Below, one piece after another: positions 7,465-17,011 of a stretch of DNA of 64,000 bases. The notes beneath the pieces are model-generated. The model made no database searches, was not told the DNA's origin, and worked only from the letters and a program-made list of their open reading frames with translations. The position numbers and the translations under genes were made by a program. This DNA comes from Lachnospira pectinoschiza. Lineage in GTDB: Bacteria; Bacillota; Clostridia; Lachnospirales; Lachnospiraceae. The DNA lies in contig NZ_JAJCRR010000001.1 of the NCBI RefSeq assembly GCF_020564355.1, positions 434,001-498,000 of the forward strand. Reading direction: 5' to 3'. Position 1 is the first letter of the stretch, and each line of letters opens with the position of its first letter.

Positions 7465-10278
7465 ATGGCAAATATGAGAGTTCATGAATTGGCAAAAGAG
7501 TTAAATATATCATCAAAAGAAATTATAGAAACATTGAGTAACGACACAAAGAAGTATACCGCTTCCAACGGTCTGACAGACTCAGAAATCACGTCTATCC
7601 GCAGCAAGTTCGGTAAAAAGGCGGCACAGCCGGAAAAACCAAAGACAGAAGCAAAGCAGGAAGATAAAAAGTCCCATATTTCACAGGTGTATTTTCCACA
7701 GAATAGTACAAAAGCACCGGGAAATGATACAAGAAAGGGAAATCAGAATCAGACAAAGAACGATAATCAGATGAATAATAGAAATAACAATCAGAATAAC
7801 AACAGAAAATCAGATACACCAAGAAACGAAAACGGTAGAAATAACTATGCCGGAAACCGTGACAACAACCGTAACGACCGTGACAGAAATGACCGTAGCG
7901 GAAACGGAGACAGACATAACGGTTACAGAAATGACCGTAACGGAAACAACGGCTACAGAAACGATCGGAATGACCGCAACGGAAACGGCGGCGGAAATAA
8001 CGGCTACAGAAACGATAGAAATGACCGCAACGGAAACGGCGACAGAAATAACGGCTATAGAAACGATCGGAATGACCGCAATGGAAACGGTGGCGGAAAT
8101 AACGGCTATAGAAATGACCGCAACGGAAACGGCGGCGGAAATAACGGCTATAGAAACGACCGTAACGGAAACGGCGGCGGAAACAACGGTTACAGAAACG
8201 ACAGAAATGACCGCAACGGAAACGGTGGCGGAAATAACGGCTATAGAAATGACCGCAACGGAAACGGCGGTGGAAATAACGGCTATAGAAATGACCGCAA
8301 TGGACAGGGGGGAAACAGCGGACGCAGAAATGACCGTGACAGAAAAGAAAGTCTGCCAAAGAATGATTTTCTGTTTGAAACCAAGCCGGATGCAAGAAAG
8401 CCGGAATCCAGAAGGGACAACAAGAAGAACGACAGAAGAAAAGATGAAGAAAAAGAAAATCTGAAGTTCGCAAACAGCCAGGCAAACAAGAAGGTAAACA
8501 AGCCGGTAGAAAAAGAAGAAGAAACCATTAAGCAGCTGGTTCTGCCGGACAGCTTAACCATCAAGGAACTGGCAGATAAGATGAAAGTCCAGCCGTCCGT
8601 TGTTGTAAAGAAGCTGTTTATGCAGGGAAAAATTGTAACAATCAATCAGGAAGTGGATTATGATACAGCAGAAGAAATCGCACTTGAATTTAACTGTATC
8701 TGTGAACACGAAGAAAAGGTTGATGTTATTGCAGAACTGTTAAAGGAAGATGATGAAGCAGAAGATACACAGGTTACAAGACCACCTGTAGTCTGCGTTA
8801 TGGGTCACGTTGACCACGGTAAGACATCATTACTGGATGCCATCCGTGAAACACACGTAACGGCTAAAGAATCCGGCGGTATTACACAGAAAATCGGTGC
8901 GTATACGGTATCAATCAATGATCACCTGATTACATTCCTTGATACACCGGGTCATGAAGCGTTTACAGCCATGAGAATGCGTGGTGCACAGGCAACAGAT
9001 ATTGCCATTCTGGTTGTTGCGGCAGATGACGGTGTCATGCCTCAGACAATTGAAGCCATCAACCATGCAAAGGCAGCAGGTGTTGAAATTATCGTTGCTG
9101 TCAACAAGATTGATAAGCCGAGTGCCAATATCGAAAAGGTAAAGCAGGAACTGACAGAATACGAACTGATTCCGGAAGACTGGGGCGGTTCAACCATTTT
9201 CGTACCGGTATCCGCACATACAAAGGAAGGTATTGATGACTTACTGGAAATGATTCTTTTAACCGCAGAGGTACAGGAATTAAAGGCAAATCCGAACCGT
9301 AAGGCAAGAGGTATTGTAATTGAAGCTGAACTGGATAAGGGACGCGGTCCGGTTGCAACCGTACTTGTGCAGAAGGGTACATTAAAGGTTGGTGACCATG
9401 TGGCAGCCGGTGCATGCCATGGTAAAATCAGAGCGATGGTAGATGATAAGGGACACCGTGTAAGAGAAGCAGGACCTTCTATTCCTGTTGAAATTCTCGG
9501 TTTAAATGACGTGCCGAATGCCGGTGAAATTCTCGTTGCAATGGATTCTGATAAGGAAGCCAGAAACTTTGCAGAAACCTTTATCAGCGAAGGCAGAAAG
9601 AAGCTCTTAGACGATACAAAGCACAAGGTATCCTTAGATGCATTGTTCGAACAGATTCAGGCAGGTAATGTAAAGGAACTTGGTATTATTATCAAAGCCG
9701 ATGTACAGGGTTCGGTAGAAGCTGTAAAGCAGAGCCTTGTAAAGCTTTCAAACGAAGAAGTTGTGGTTAAGATTATCCACGGCGGTGTTGGTAATATCAA
9801 CGAATCCGATGTTGTTTTAGCTTCTGCTTCCAATGCAATTATCATTGGCTTTAATGTTAAGCCGGATAATCAGGCAAGAATCGTTGCAGAACGTGAAAAG
9901 GTTGATTTAAGATTATACAGCGTTATCTACAATGCAATTGAAGATGTAGAGTCCGCTTTAAAGGGTATGTTAGAGCCGATTTATGAAGAACAGGTTATCG
10001 GTCATGTTGAAATCCGCCAGATTTTCAAGGCATCCGGTGTCGGCAACATTGCTGGTTCATTTGTAACAGACGGTAAGATTACAAGAAATGCTTCTGTCCG
10101 CATTACAAGAGAAGGCGAAAAGACGTACGAAGGACCGATTGCTTCCTTAAAGAGATTTAAGGATGAAGTCAAGGAGGTAAAGGCCGGATATGAATGTGGT
10201 CTTGTATTTGAAAAATTTAACGACATTCAGGAAGGCGACATCATTGAAGCTTATGAAATGGTAGAAGTGCCTAGATAA
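7465..10278 (+). CDS. infB: Translation initiation factor IF-2 with repeat-rich N-terminus
   Basis: GTPase that places initiator tRNA on the ribosome. An IF2_N helix (1-55) is followed by a long disordered, Asn/Arg/Asp/Gly-rich stretch (about 85-290), a second IF2_N-like helix ([19 protein letters not shown]), then the GTPase: GHVDHGKT (447-454), DTPGHEAF and NKID, then beta barrels and the C-terminal fMet-tRNA domain. At 937 residues it is about 200 longer than B. subtilis IF-2, and the excess is the tandem repeat of units such as [14 protein letters not shown]. No stop or frameshift is seen. Ribosome site AGAGAGG precedes ATG 7465. Confidence 0.97.
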   Translation: MANMRVHELAKELNISSKEIIETLSNDTKKYTASNGLTDSEITSIRSKFGKKAAQPEKPKTEAKQEDKKSHISQVYFPQNSTKAPGNDTRKGNQNQTKNDNQMNNRNNNQNNNRKSDTPRNENGRNNYAGNRDNNRNDRDRNDRSGNGDRHNGYRNDRNGNNGYRNDRNDRNGNGGGNNGYRNDRNDRNGNGDRNNGYRNDRNDRNGNGGGNNGYRNDRNGNGGGNNGYRNDRNGNGGGNNGYRNDRNDRNGNGGGNNGYRNDRNGNGGGNNGYRNDRNGQGGNSGRRNDRDRKESLPKNDFLFETKPDARKPESRRDNKKNDRRKDEEKENLKFANSQANKKVNKPVEKEEETIKQLVLPDSLTIKELADKMKVQPSVVVKKLFMQGKIVTINQEVDYDTAEEIALEFNCICEHEEKVDVIAELLKEDDEAEDTQVTRPPVVCVMGHVDHGKTSLLDAIRETHVTAKESGGITQKIGAYTVSINDHLITFLDTPGHEAFTAMRMRGAQATDIAILVVAADDGVMPQTIEAINHAKAAGVEIIVAVNKIDKPSANIEKVKQELTEYELIPEDWGGSTIFVPVSAHTKEGIDDLLEMILLTAEVQELKANPNRKARGIVIEAELDKGRGPVATVLVQKGTLKVGDHVAAGACHGKIRAMVDDKGHRVREAGPSIPVEILGLNDVPNAGEILVAMDSDKEARNFAETFISEGRKKLLDDTKHKVSLDALFEQIQAGNVKELGIIIKADVQGSVEAVKQSLVKLSNEEVVVKIIHGGVGNINESDVVLASASNAIIIGFNVKPDNQARIVAEREKVDLRLYSVIYNAIEDVESALKGMLEPIYEEQVIGHVEIRQIFKASGVGNIAGSFVTDGKITRNASVRITREGEKTYEGPIASLKRFKDEVKEVKAGYECGLVFEKFNDIQEGDIIEAYEMVEVPR
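7846..8342 (+). repeat. In-frame tandem repeat inside infB
   Basis: About ten imperfect copies of 42- or 51-bp units coding [14 protein letters not shown] or the same unit with an extra RND. Nearly every unit keeps AACGGCTA(C/T)AGAAA. Lengths are multiples of 3, so copy-number change would keep the frame. Confidence 0.9.
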
Positions 10279-10306
10279 GTTTTAGAAAGGGCATAAGGTT
10301 TTTAGA

Positions 10307-10705
10307 ATGCGTAAAAACAGTGTAAAAAACACCAGAATTAATGGTGAAGTATTAAAGGAACTCAGTAACATTATCAGGGGAGAAATCAAAGACCCGCGGA
10401 TAAACCCGATGACCTCGGTGGTATCCGTGGAGGTTGCCCCGGATTTAAAAACCTGTAAAGCATATATCAGTGTCCTTGGGGACAAAGAATCCCAGGAAGA
10501 CACGATGAAAGGGTTGAAAAGTGCAGAAGGATATATCCGCAGGCAGCTTGCAAAGAATATCAATCTGCGCAACACACCGGAAATTACTTTTATTTTGGAC
10601 CAGTCCATTGAATACGGTGTCAATATGTCAAAACTGATTGACGAAGTAACACAGTATGACAATGAACATCATGTTGAGGAACCTGTACAGGATTCAGAGG
10701 ACTAA
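10307..10705 (+). CDS. rbfA: Ribosome-binding factor A
   Basis: Binds the 30S subunit and helps 16S rRNA 5'-end maturation and cold adaptation. KH-like fold is visible in KELSNIIRGEIKDPRI, VSVEVAPDLKTCKAYISVLG and LRNTPEITFILDQSIEYGVNMSKLI. 132 residues, usual. It follows infB directly and is separated from nrnA by 2 nt. Confidence 0.96.
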   Translation: MRKNSVKNTRINGEVLKELSNIIRGEIKDPRINPMTSVVSVEVAPDLKTCKAYISVLGDKESQEDTMKGLKSAEGYIRRQLAKNINLRNTPEITFILDQSIEYGVNMSKLIDEVTQYDNEHHVEEPVQDSED

Positions 10706-10707
10706 GT

Positions 10708-11682
10708 ATGAATGTTTTAGAAGAATTAAAAGGTGCAGAAACGGTAGGTATTACCGGACATGTCAGACCGGACGGGGACTGTATCGGTTCCTGCATGGGA
10801 TTGTATTCCTATTTAAAGGATAATTGTCCGCAGCTGGATGTAACAGTTTATCTGGAAACACCGGGCAGTGAATTTCATTATATCCGTGATATTGATAAAA
10901 TTCAGACAATCCCGGATATCAAAAAAGAATATGATGTCTTTTTTGTACTCGATTGCAGCAGCTTAGACAGAATTGAGCCATTCCATAGCTGCTTTGAAAA
11001 TGCAAAAAAGACTGTCTGCATTGATCATCATATCAGCAACGGAAGTTTTGCTGATGTCAATGTAGTAGACGCGCAGGCCAGCTCTGCCTGTGAAGTGCTT
11101 TACCGTACACTGGAAGATGATAAAATCAGTAAAGACACAGCAGCCTGCATTTACACAGGTATTGTGCATGATACGGGCGTGTTTAAGTACAGCTCGACGT
11201 CGGCACAGACGATGCTGATTGCCGGAAAGATGATGGAAAAAGGAATTGATTACTCAGATATTATCGATAACAGCTTTTATGCAAAGACATATATCCAGAA
11301 TCAGATTCTTGGCAGGGCATTATTAGAGAGTGTTTTATTCTATGACGGCAAATGTATTTTCTCACTGGTTACACAGGATGAAATGAATTTCTATGGTGTT
11401 ACCGGCAGGGAGCTGGGCGGCATTGTGGAACAGCTGCGTCTGACGGAGGGCGTGGAAGTTGCCATTTTCCTGTATCAGACCGGTGAGGAAGAATATAAAG
11501 TCAGCTTACGTTCCAAGAAAGTCATTGACGTGAGCAAAATTGCAATGCACTATGGCGGCGGTGGACATATCCGTGCGGCGGGCTTTACGGCAAACGGTGC
11601 AGTGCATGACATTATTAACAATATCGGTGCCAGAATTGAGGAGCAGTACAATGCACTTTCCGGCGCAGAAAATGTTGAATGA
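10708..11682 (+). CDS. nrnA: DHH-family nanoRNase / pAp phosphatase NrnA
   Basis: Degrades 2-5 nt RNAs and dephosphorylates pAp; it is the Firmicutes counterpart of Orn. DHH domain motifs: GHVRPDGDCIGS (about 17-28), VLDCSS, CIDHHISN (DHH) and DTGVFKYSS. The C-terminal DHHA1 domain has GGGGHIRAAGF. 324 residues. Its ribosome site (GAGGA) lies in the end of rbfA, so the two genes are probably translationally linked. Confidence 0.93.
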   Translation: MNVLEELKGAETVGITGHVRPDGDCIGSCMGLYSYLKDNCPQLDVTVYLETPGSEFHYIRDIDKIQTIPDIKKEYDVFFVLDCSSLDRIEPFHSCFENAKKTVCIDHHISNGSFADVNVVDAQASSACEVLYRTLEDDKISKDTAACIYTGIVHDTGVFKYSSTSAQTMLIAGKMMEKGIDYSDIIDNSFYAKTYIQNQILGRALLESVLFYDGKCIFSLVTQDEMNFYGVTGRELGGIVEQLRLTEGVEVAIFLYQTGEEEYKVSLRSKKVIDVSKIAMHYGGGGHIRAAGFTANGAVHDIINNIGARIEEQYNALSGAENVE

Positions 11683-11712
11683 AAACTGTGAAAACAGTAT
11701 ATGAGGAATGTT

Positions 11713-12636
11713 ATGAATGGTATCATAAATGTATATAAAGAAAAAGGATATACTTCGCATGATGTCGTTGCAAAACTCAGAGGAATTCTCCATATGAAAA
11801 AAATCGGACATACAGGTACGCTTGACCCGGAAGCGGAAGGCGTGCTGCCGGTATGTCTGGGCAAAGCAACAGGGCTTTGCAGCATGATTACAGACTGGGG
11901 AAAAACGTATGAAGCAGTGATGCTTTTGGGAACAACGACAGATACACAGGATACCACCGGTACCGTAACGGCAGAAAATGAAGTCCATGTCACCGAATTA
12001 GAGGTGATAGAGGCGTGCAGCAGCTTTGTAGGCGAATATTACCAGACACCGCCGATGTATTCGGCTTTAAAATATAAAGGCCATAAGCTGTATGAACTTG
12101 CAAGACAGGGCATTGAGATTGAACGTGCAGCCAGAAAAATTACAATTCATGCACTGCATATCAATGAAATGAATCTGGCAGACGACGAAAAAACCGTTAC
12201 TTTTACCGTGGAGTGTTCCAAAGGAACTTATATCCGTACTTTATGTGAAGATATCGGAAAAAAACTGGGCTGTGGTGCCTGTATGAAAAAACTGGTGCGG
12301 ACAAGGGTCGGCTGCTTTGGACTGGATGACAGTCTTACACTGGAACAGATTGAAGAAATGACACACAATCAGACGGTGGAAGAACATATCGTTCCGATTG
12401 ATGAGATGTTTCCGGATTACAGGAAGCTCACCGTCTTAGAGGAGTACGAAAAACTGCTCTATAATGGCAATGCTTTTCCTGCGGCGGCAGTGTCCATGCA
12501 GGAAGCGGATCTGATGGAGCAGGAGTGTTTCAGAATTTATGACAGCCATGCGGCATTTATCGGGATATTCCGATGGAGTGCGTGTGTATTTAAACCGGTG
12601 AAAATGTTTTATTCGCATGAACAGCCGGGGAAATAG
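11713..12636 (+). CDS. truB: tRNA pseudouridine(55) synthase TruB
   Basis: Makes pseudouridine 55 in the T arm of tRNAs. The catalytic motif GTLDPEAEGVLPV is present, with the nucleophile Asp at about residue 38, together with YEAVMLLGTTTDTQD and CSKGTYIRTLCEDIG. ATG 11713 is preferred over ATG 11701 because GAGG at 11703-11706 is 6 nt upstream and 11701 has no ribosome site. 307 residues. It follows nrnA in the usual order. Confidence 0.95.
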   Translation: MNGIINVYKEKGYTSHDVVAKLRGILHMKKIGHTGTLDPEAEGVLPVCLGKATGLCSMITDWGKTYEAVMLLGTTTDTQDTTGTVTAENEVHVTELEVIEACSSFVGEYYQTPPMYSALKYKGHKLYELARQGIEIERAARKITIHALHINEMNLADDEKTVTFTVECSKGTYIRTLCEDIGKKLGCGACMKKLVRTRVGCFGLDDSLTLEQIEEMTHNQTVEEHIVPIDEMFPDYRKLTVLEEYEKLLYNGNAFPAAAVSMQEADLMEQECFRIYDSHAAFIGIFRWSACVFKPVKMFYSHEQPGK

Positions 12637-12692
12637 CATTTCGCAGCAAGATGCTCAGAAATGGAGATTAATATGAAAGGGGTGTGAACGTT

Positions 12693-13622
12693 TTGCAGTA
12701 TATTCAGGGAATCCGTGATTTTAGTCTGGACAGGCCCTCTGCTGTTACGCTGGGAAAGTTTGACGGCGTTCACATGGGACATCAGAAACTGATAGAGATG
12801 ATTCAGGAAAAAGCAAAACAGGAAAATCTTTTATCGGTTGTTTTTACATTTGATAAAATTCCACTCCGGCTCTGCCCGCAGAAAAACCAGCATTTTATTA
12901 CAACCAATACAGAACGGCGGATGTTTCTGGAAAAACAGGGTGTCGATGTGGAAATTGAATATCCGTTCACAGAAGATTTTATGAATATGGAACCGGAAGC
13001 GTTTATTGAGGAAATTCTGATTGGCAGACTGCATGCAAAGTATGTGGTGGTCGGTACGGATTATCACTTTGGTAAAGGCAGAATGGGCAATGCGCAGATG
13101 CTTTTGGAACGCGGACCGGAATATGGGTTTGAAACCACGATTGTCGAAAAAGAGCGGTATCAGGAGCGGGAAATCAGTAGTACATATGTCCGTGAAGAAC
13201 TGCGCCTCGGACACATGGAAACTGTCAATGTGCTGCTTGGCAGACCCTACAGCATCTATGGTATTGTATCAAAGGGAAAGCAGCTGGGCCGTCAGTTAAA
13301 TCTTCCGACGTTAAATATTTATCCGCCGGACAGTAAGCTGCTTCCGCCAAACGGTGTGTATGCATCCATTACACGGCTGGACGGTAAAGAATATTTTGGC
13401 GTGACCAATTTAGGCGTCCGTCCGACACTTGATGACAGTCCGCTTTTAAGCGTGGAAACCAATCTGTTTGATTATAATGATGATGCCTACGGACATTATA
13501 TAGAAGTACAGCTTATGCACTTTTTACGGCAGGAAATGAAATTTGATTCCATCGAAACTTTAAAAAAACAGATGGAAAGTGATGCTTCGTTTGCAAGAGA
13601 AATGTTTTTACTTAAAAATTAA
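12693..13622 (+). CDS. ribF: Bifunctional riboflavin kinase/FAD synthetase
   Basis: Converts riboflavin to FMN and FAD. The N-terminal adenylyltransferase domain carries GKFDGVHMGHQKLI (about 21-34) and GRMGNAQML; the C-terminal riboflavin kinase domain has GKQLGRQLNLPTLNI and FGVTNLGVRPT. The start is either GTG 12684, which overlaps the ribosome site AAAGGGG (12677-12682), or TTG 12693, 10 nt after it; TTG 12693 is preferred, giving 309 residues. No FMN riboswitch is seen upstream. It closes the operon; rpsO has its own promoter. Confidence 0.94.
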   Translation: MQYIQGIRDFSLDRPSAVTLGKFDGVHMGHQKLIEMIQEKAKQENLLSVVFTFDKIPLRLCPQKNQHFITTNTERRMFLEKQGVDVEIEYPFTEDFMNMEPEAFIEEILIGRLHAKYVVVGTDYHFGKGRMGNAQMLLERGPEYGFETTIVEKERYQEREISSTYVREELRLGHMETVNVLLGRPYSIYGIVSKGKQLGRQLNLPTLNIYPPDSKLLPPNGVYASITRLDGKEYFGVTNLGVRPTLDDSPLLSVETNLFDYNDDAYGHYIEVQLMHFLRQEMKFDSIETLKKQMESDASFAREMFLLKN

Positions 13623-13654
13623 TGAAAATTAGTATGCAAAATCACATGAAAAGC

Positions 13655-13683
13655 TTGCATAGCAGATGAATTTATGTTATATT
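13655..13683 (+). promoter_or_regulatory. Promoter for rpsO
   Basis: TTGCAT at 13655-13660, 17-bp spacer, TATATT at 13678-13683. Leader of about 80 nt before the rpsO start. Confidence 0.7.
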
Positions 13684-13693
13684 TTTAAAGTAT

Positions 13694-13765
13694 GTTAGCC
13701 GTTATTCAGATTCAGGACACTCCGACCTGATTCTTAGTAGCAGGCGATTATTAAAAGGAGGAATA
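13694..13765 (+). promoter_or_regulatory. Ribosomal protein S15 leader (probable autoregulatory RNA)
   Basis: Stem AGATTCAGG (13708-13716) with CCTGATTCT (13726-13734) has one T-T mismatch and a 9-nt loop; it is followed by TTAGTAGCAGGCGATTATT and the AAGGAGG ribosome site. Such leaders bind S15 in several bacterial groups; that this one does is inference from position and structure. Confidence 0.55.
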
Positions 13766-13771
13766 TCAATC

Positions 13772-14038
13772 ATGATATCTAAGGAAAAGAAAGCAGAAAT
13801 TATTGCAGCATACGGAAGAAAGCCTGGCGATACAGGTTCACCGGAAGTTCAGATCGCAATCTTAACAGAAAGAATTGCAGAACTTACAGAACATTTAAAG
13901 GTTAACCAGAAAGACCATCATTCAAGAAGAGGACTTCTTAAAATGGTTGGTAAGAGAAGAGCTTTACTTGAGTATTTAAAGAAGAACGATATCGAAGGTT
14001 ACAGAAACCTCATCGCTCGTCTTGGAATCAGAAAGTAA
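13772..14038 (+). CDS. rpsO: 30S ribosomal protein S15
   Basis: Primary 16S rRNA-binding protein of the 30S platform. 88 residues with [17 protein letters not shown], the [22 protein letters not shown] core and a LGIRK end, all as usual. AAGGAGG precedes the start. A strong terminator follows, so pnp is at least partly separate. Confidence 0.98.
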   Translation: MISKEKKAEIIAAYGRKPGDTGSPEVQIAILTERIAELTEHLKVNQKDHHSRRGLLKMVGKRRALLEYLKKNDIEGYRNLIARLGIRK

Positions 14039-14046
14039 TTTTAAGA

Positions 14047-14072
14047 AGGGCGGAGATTTCTCCGCCCTTTTG
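14047..14072 (+). terminator. Terminator after rpsO
   Basis: AGGGCGGAGA/TCTCCGCCCT stem with a tight loop, followed by TTTT. Confidence 0.85.
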
Positions 14073-14119
14073 TATTGTGCGGAGCATCATGGAATAACCG
14101 CAGACCGTAAAACAAAGAT

Positions 14120-14215
14120 AACAGAAGTTTCTACCGAGACTGCTGAAAAATGTACCGTAGGTTGTGAAATGCAATGAGAAAATGGTGGGTTTTTCAGTTG
14201 TTTCGGGCTTCTGTT
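14120..14215 (+). promoter_or_regulatory. pnp leader region with long-range pairing
   Basis: The 233-nt gap between rpsO and pnp holds AACAGAAG (14120-14127), able to pair with CTTCTGTT (14208-14215) around an 80-nt loop. PNPase genes are autoregulated through the leader in enterobacteria; similar control here is only suggested. No clear promoter was found. Confidence 0.3.
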
Positions 14216-14271
14216 TCTGATAAAAAAAGAGCCGGGCAGAAAAATCAAAAATCCGGCAGAATGGAGAATTT

Positions 14272-16356
14272 ATGTTTAAACAGTTTACAATGGAGCTGGC
14301 TGGCAGAACACTGCGTGTTGATATCGGCAGAGTCTGCGCACAGGCAAACGGTGCAGCGTTAATGCACTATGGCGATACAGTTGTGCTTTCTACAGCAACT
14401 GCATCCAAAGAGCCAAGAGAAGGAATTGATTTCTTCCCGTTAAGTGTAGAATATGAAGAAAAGATGTATGCAGTCGGTAAGATTCCGGGTGGTTTTAACA
14501 AGAGAGAAGGAAAGGCATCTGAAAATGCCATCCTGACTTCCCGTGTAATCGACAGACCGATGCGTCCGCTGTTCCCAAAGGATTACAGAAATGATGTTAC
14601 ATTAAACAACATGGTGATGTCTGTTGATACAGAGTGCAGACCGGAACTGCTTGCAATGCTTGGTTCTGCGATTGCAACCTGCATTTCCGATATTCCGTTT
14701 GACGGTCCTTGTGCAACCACACAGATCGGACTGATTGACGGTGAATTTGTAGTCAATCCTTCACAGACACAGTGGCAGGAAGGTGATTTACAGCTGACAG
14801 TTGCTTCTACAAGACAGAAAGTTATCATGATTGAAGCCGGTGCCAATGAGATTCCGGAAGCAAAGATGATTGAGGCAATTTACATGGCACATGACATCAA
14901 CCAGACAATCATTGAATTTATCGATAAGATTGTGGCAGAAGTCGGCAAGGAAAAGCATACATATGTAAGCTGTGCCGTTCCGGCTGAAATGTTTGAAGCC
15001 ATGAAGCAGATTGTAACACCACAGGAAATGGAAGAAGCAGTCTTTACAGATGACAAGCAGACCAGAGAAAAGAACATTGATGCAGTAACAGAAAAGATGA
15101 AAGAAGCTTTTGCAGACAATGAAGAATGGCTTGCCGTACTGGGTGAAGCAGTTTACCAGTATCAGAAAAAGACAGTTCGTAAGATGATCTTAAAAGACCA
15201 TAAAAGACCGGATGGACGTGCTATTAACCAGATTCGTCCGCTGGCAGCAGAAGTGGATATTATTCCGAGAGTGCATGGTTCTGCGATGTTTACAAGAGGA
15301 CAGACACAGATTTGTGACATTGTAACGCTTGCACCGCTTTCAGAAGCGCAGAAGGTAGACGGATTAGATGATAACGTTACGGAAAAAAGATATATCCACC
15401 AGTACAATTTCCCGTCATACTCAGTAGGTGAAACAAAGCCGTCAAGAGGTCCGGGACGTCGTGAAATCGGTCATGGTGCATTAGCAGAAAGAGCATTGAT
15501 TCCGGTTCTTCCTACACCGGAAGAATTCCCGTATGCAATCCGCGCCGTATCCGAAACATTTGAATCCAACGGATCAACATCCATGGCTTCAACCTGTGCT
15601 TCCTGCATGTCTTTAATGGCAGCAGGTGTACCGATTAAGAAGATGGTAGCCGGTATTTCATGTGGTCTTGTAACAGGTGATACAGATGACGATTATATCG
15701 TATTAACAGATATTCAGGGACTTGAAGATTTCTTCGGTGATATGGACTTTAAGGTAACCGGTACAACAGAAGGTATCACAGCCATTCAGATGGATATTAA
15801 GATTCACGGTCTGACAAGACCAATCGTAGAAGAAGCCATCGCAAGAACTAGAGAAGCAAGACTGTTCATTATGGATACCTGTATGAAGCCTGCAATCGCA
15901 GAGCCTAGAAAGACAGTTGGTGAATATGCACCGAAGATTATCCAGACAAAGATTGATCCGGCTAAGATCGGTGAAGTTGTCGGACAGCGTGGTAAGGTTA
16001 TCAATGCAATTATTGATGAATGTGGTGTTAAGATTGATATTACAGATGACGGATTTGTATCTGTATGCGGCGTAGAGCAGGCAGGCATGGATCAGGCAAT
16101 GAAGTATATCAATACCATTGTACAGGATTTTGAAGAAGGCCAGATTTACGAAGGTAAGGTTGTAAGCATCAAAGAATTCGGTGCATTTGTTGAATTTGCA
16201 CCGGGTAAGGAAGGCATGGTTCATATTTCAAAGATTGCAAAAGAAAGAATCGAACATGTAGAGGACGTACTGACATTAGGTGATAAGGTACGCTGCAAGT
16301 GCATGGGCAAAGATAAGATGGGCAGATTAAGCTTTTCTATTAAAGACGCTGAATAA
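14272..16356 (+). CDS. pnp: Polyribonucleotide nucleotidyltransferase (PNPase)
   Basis: Phosphorolytic 3'-5' exoribonuclease. Order: first RNase PH core (1-210, with GGFNKREGKASE), alpha-helical linker, second catalytic RNase PH core (about 310-540, RGPGRREIGHGALAERAL, GSTSMASTCASCMSLMAAGVPI, SCGLVTGD), KH domain (about 560-610, GEVVGQRGKVINAI) and S1 domain (622-690, EGKVVSIKEFGAFVEFAPGKEGMVHISKI). 694 residues, usual length. ATGGAG precedes the start. It ends 15 nt before a strong hairpin in front of the HIT gene. Confidence 0.98.
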   Translation: MFKQFTMELAGRTLRVDIGRVCAQANGAALMHYGDTVVLSTATASKEPREGIDFFPLSVEYEEKMYAVGKIPGGFNKREGKASENAILTSRVIDRPMRPLFPKDYRNDVTLNNMVMSVDTECRPELLAMLGSAIATCISDIPFDGPCATTQIGLIDGEFVVNPSQTQWQEGDLQLTVASTRQKVIMIEAGANEIPEAKMIEAIYMAHDINQTIIEFIDKIVAEVGKEKHTYVSCAVPAEMFEAMKQIVTPQEMEEAVFTDDKQTREKNIDAVTEKMKEAFADNEEWLAVLGEAVYQYQKKTVRKMILKDHKRPDGRAINQIRPLAAEVDIIPRVHGSAMFTRGQTQICDIVTLAPLSEAQKVDGLDDNVTEKRYIHQYNFPSYSVGETKPSRGPGRREIGHGALAERALIPVLPTPEEFPYAIRAVSETFESNGSTSMASTCASCMSLMAAGVPIKKMVAGISCGLVTGDTDDDYIVLTDIQGLEDFFGDMDFKVTGTTEGITAIQMDIKIHGLTRPIVEEAIARTREARLFIMDTCMKPAIAEPRKTVGEYAPKIIQTKIDPAKIGEVVGQRGKVINAIIDECGVKIDITDDGFVSVCGVEQAGMDQAMKYINTIVQDFEEGQIYEGKVVSIKEFGAFVEFAPGKEGMVHISKIAKERIEHVEDVLTLGDKVRCKCMGKDKMGRLSFSIKDAE

Positions 16357-16369
16357 TAAAGAATAAATT

Positions 16370-16407
16370 TTACGGGCGGCGGGCATCAGATATGCTTCCG
16401 CCTGTAA
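16370..16407 (+). other. Hairpin between pnp and the HIT gene
   Basis: TTACGGGCGG (16370-16379) pairs with CCGCCTGTAA (16398-16407) with one G-T pair; an inner GCAT/ATGC adds pairs. No T run, so more likely an RNA-stability or processing stem than a terminator. Confidence 0.5.
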
Positions 16408-16427
16408 CAATAGAATGGAGGATTATC

Positions 16428-16847
16428 ATGGTAGATAACAATTGCGCATATTGTGTAGAAGGCGATTTAGTAGCAAAATTCGGTATTAAGATTTGCGAAC
16501 TTGAAACGTCAAAGGTCTATTTATTTAAGGAGCAGAGCCATCCGGGCAGATGTATCGTAGCACATAAGAAGCATGTCGGCGATATGAATGAACTGACAGC
16601 AGAAGAACGTGCAGCTTACTTCGAAGATGTTGCAAAGGTTGCAAGAGCAATTATGGCAGCTTTCCATCCGGACAAGGTAAATTATGGTGCTTACGGTGAT
16701 ACGGGTCATCATCTTCATTTTCATCTCTGCCCGAAGTACAAGGACGAATTTGAATGGGGCGGTGTATTCTTAATGAATCCGGATAAGAAGTACTTATCTG
16801 ATGCCGAATATGCGGAAATGATTGAAAAGATTAAGAGCCATTTATAA
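16428..16847 (+). CDS. HIT-family nucleotide hydrolase
   Basis: Histidine-triad protein; members hydrolyse nucleoside phosphoramidates or dinucleoside polyphosphates. The triad is in GHHLHFHLCPKY near residue 100, preceded by FKEQSHPGRCIVAHKKHVGDMNEL. 139 residues, usual. An in-frame ATG at 16392 lies inside the hairpin region; ATG 16428 has GGAGG (16417-16421) at proper spacing and is chosen. Physiological substrate unknown. Confidence 0.9.
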   Translation: MVDNNCAYCVEGDLVAKFGIKICELETSKVYLFKEQSHPGRCIVAHKKHVGDMNELTAEERAAYFEDVAKVARAIMAAFHPDKVNYGAYGDTGHHLHFHLCPKYKDEFEWGGVFLMNPDKKYLSDAEYAEMIEKIKSHL

Positions 16848-16859
16848 AATGAAAAATGG

Positions 16860-16907
16860 ACTGCCGCACTGGGATGAATGTAGGTTCTCTTAGTCCGGCA
16901 GTTTTTC
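16860..16907 (+). terminator. Terminator after the HIT gene
   Basis: ACTGCCG (16860-16866) pairs with CGGCAGT (16896-16902), followed by TTTTC. Confidence 0.75.
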
Positions 16908-17011
16908 TTTTACCTGAAAAAGTATTTATTATATCGGCAAAGTATGATAAGATAAATAATAATTGTGCGGGAAGAAGTACATGAAGATATGGAAAGAAAG
17001 GGTGACACCGT

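Noticed and set aside
7846..8342. CRISPR-like look of evenly spaced repeats in infB and in the gene at 53254
   Set aside because: Units are imperfect, contiguous, multiples of three and code in-frame low-complexity protein; no spacers and no cas genes.
7595..8485. 296-residue open frame on the minus strand opposite the infB repeat
   Set aside because: It mirrors the low-complexity repeat, has no ribosome site or recognisable domain, and lies inside the well-supported infB frame.
12637..12692. FMN riboswitch before ribF
   Set aside because: The gap is only 56 nt, and none of the conserved FMN-element sequence is there.
14174..14362. 62-codon frame across the pnp leader
   Set aside because: Overlaps the pnp start out of frame with no ribosome site; composition is not protein-like.
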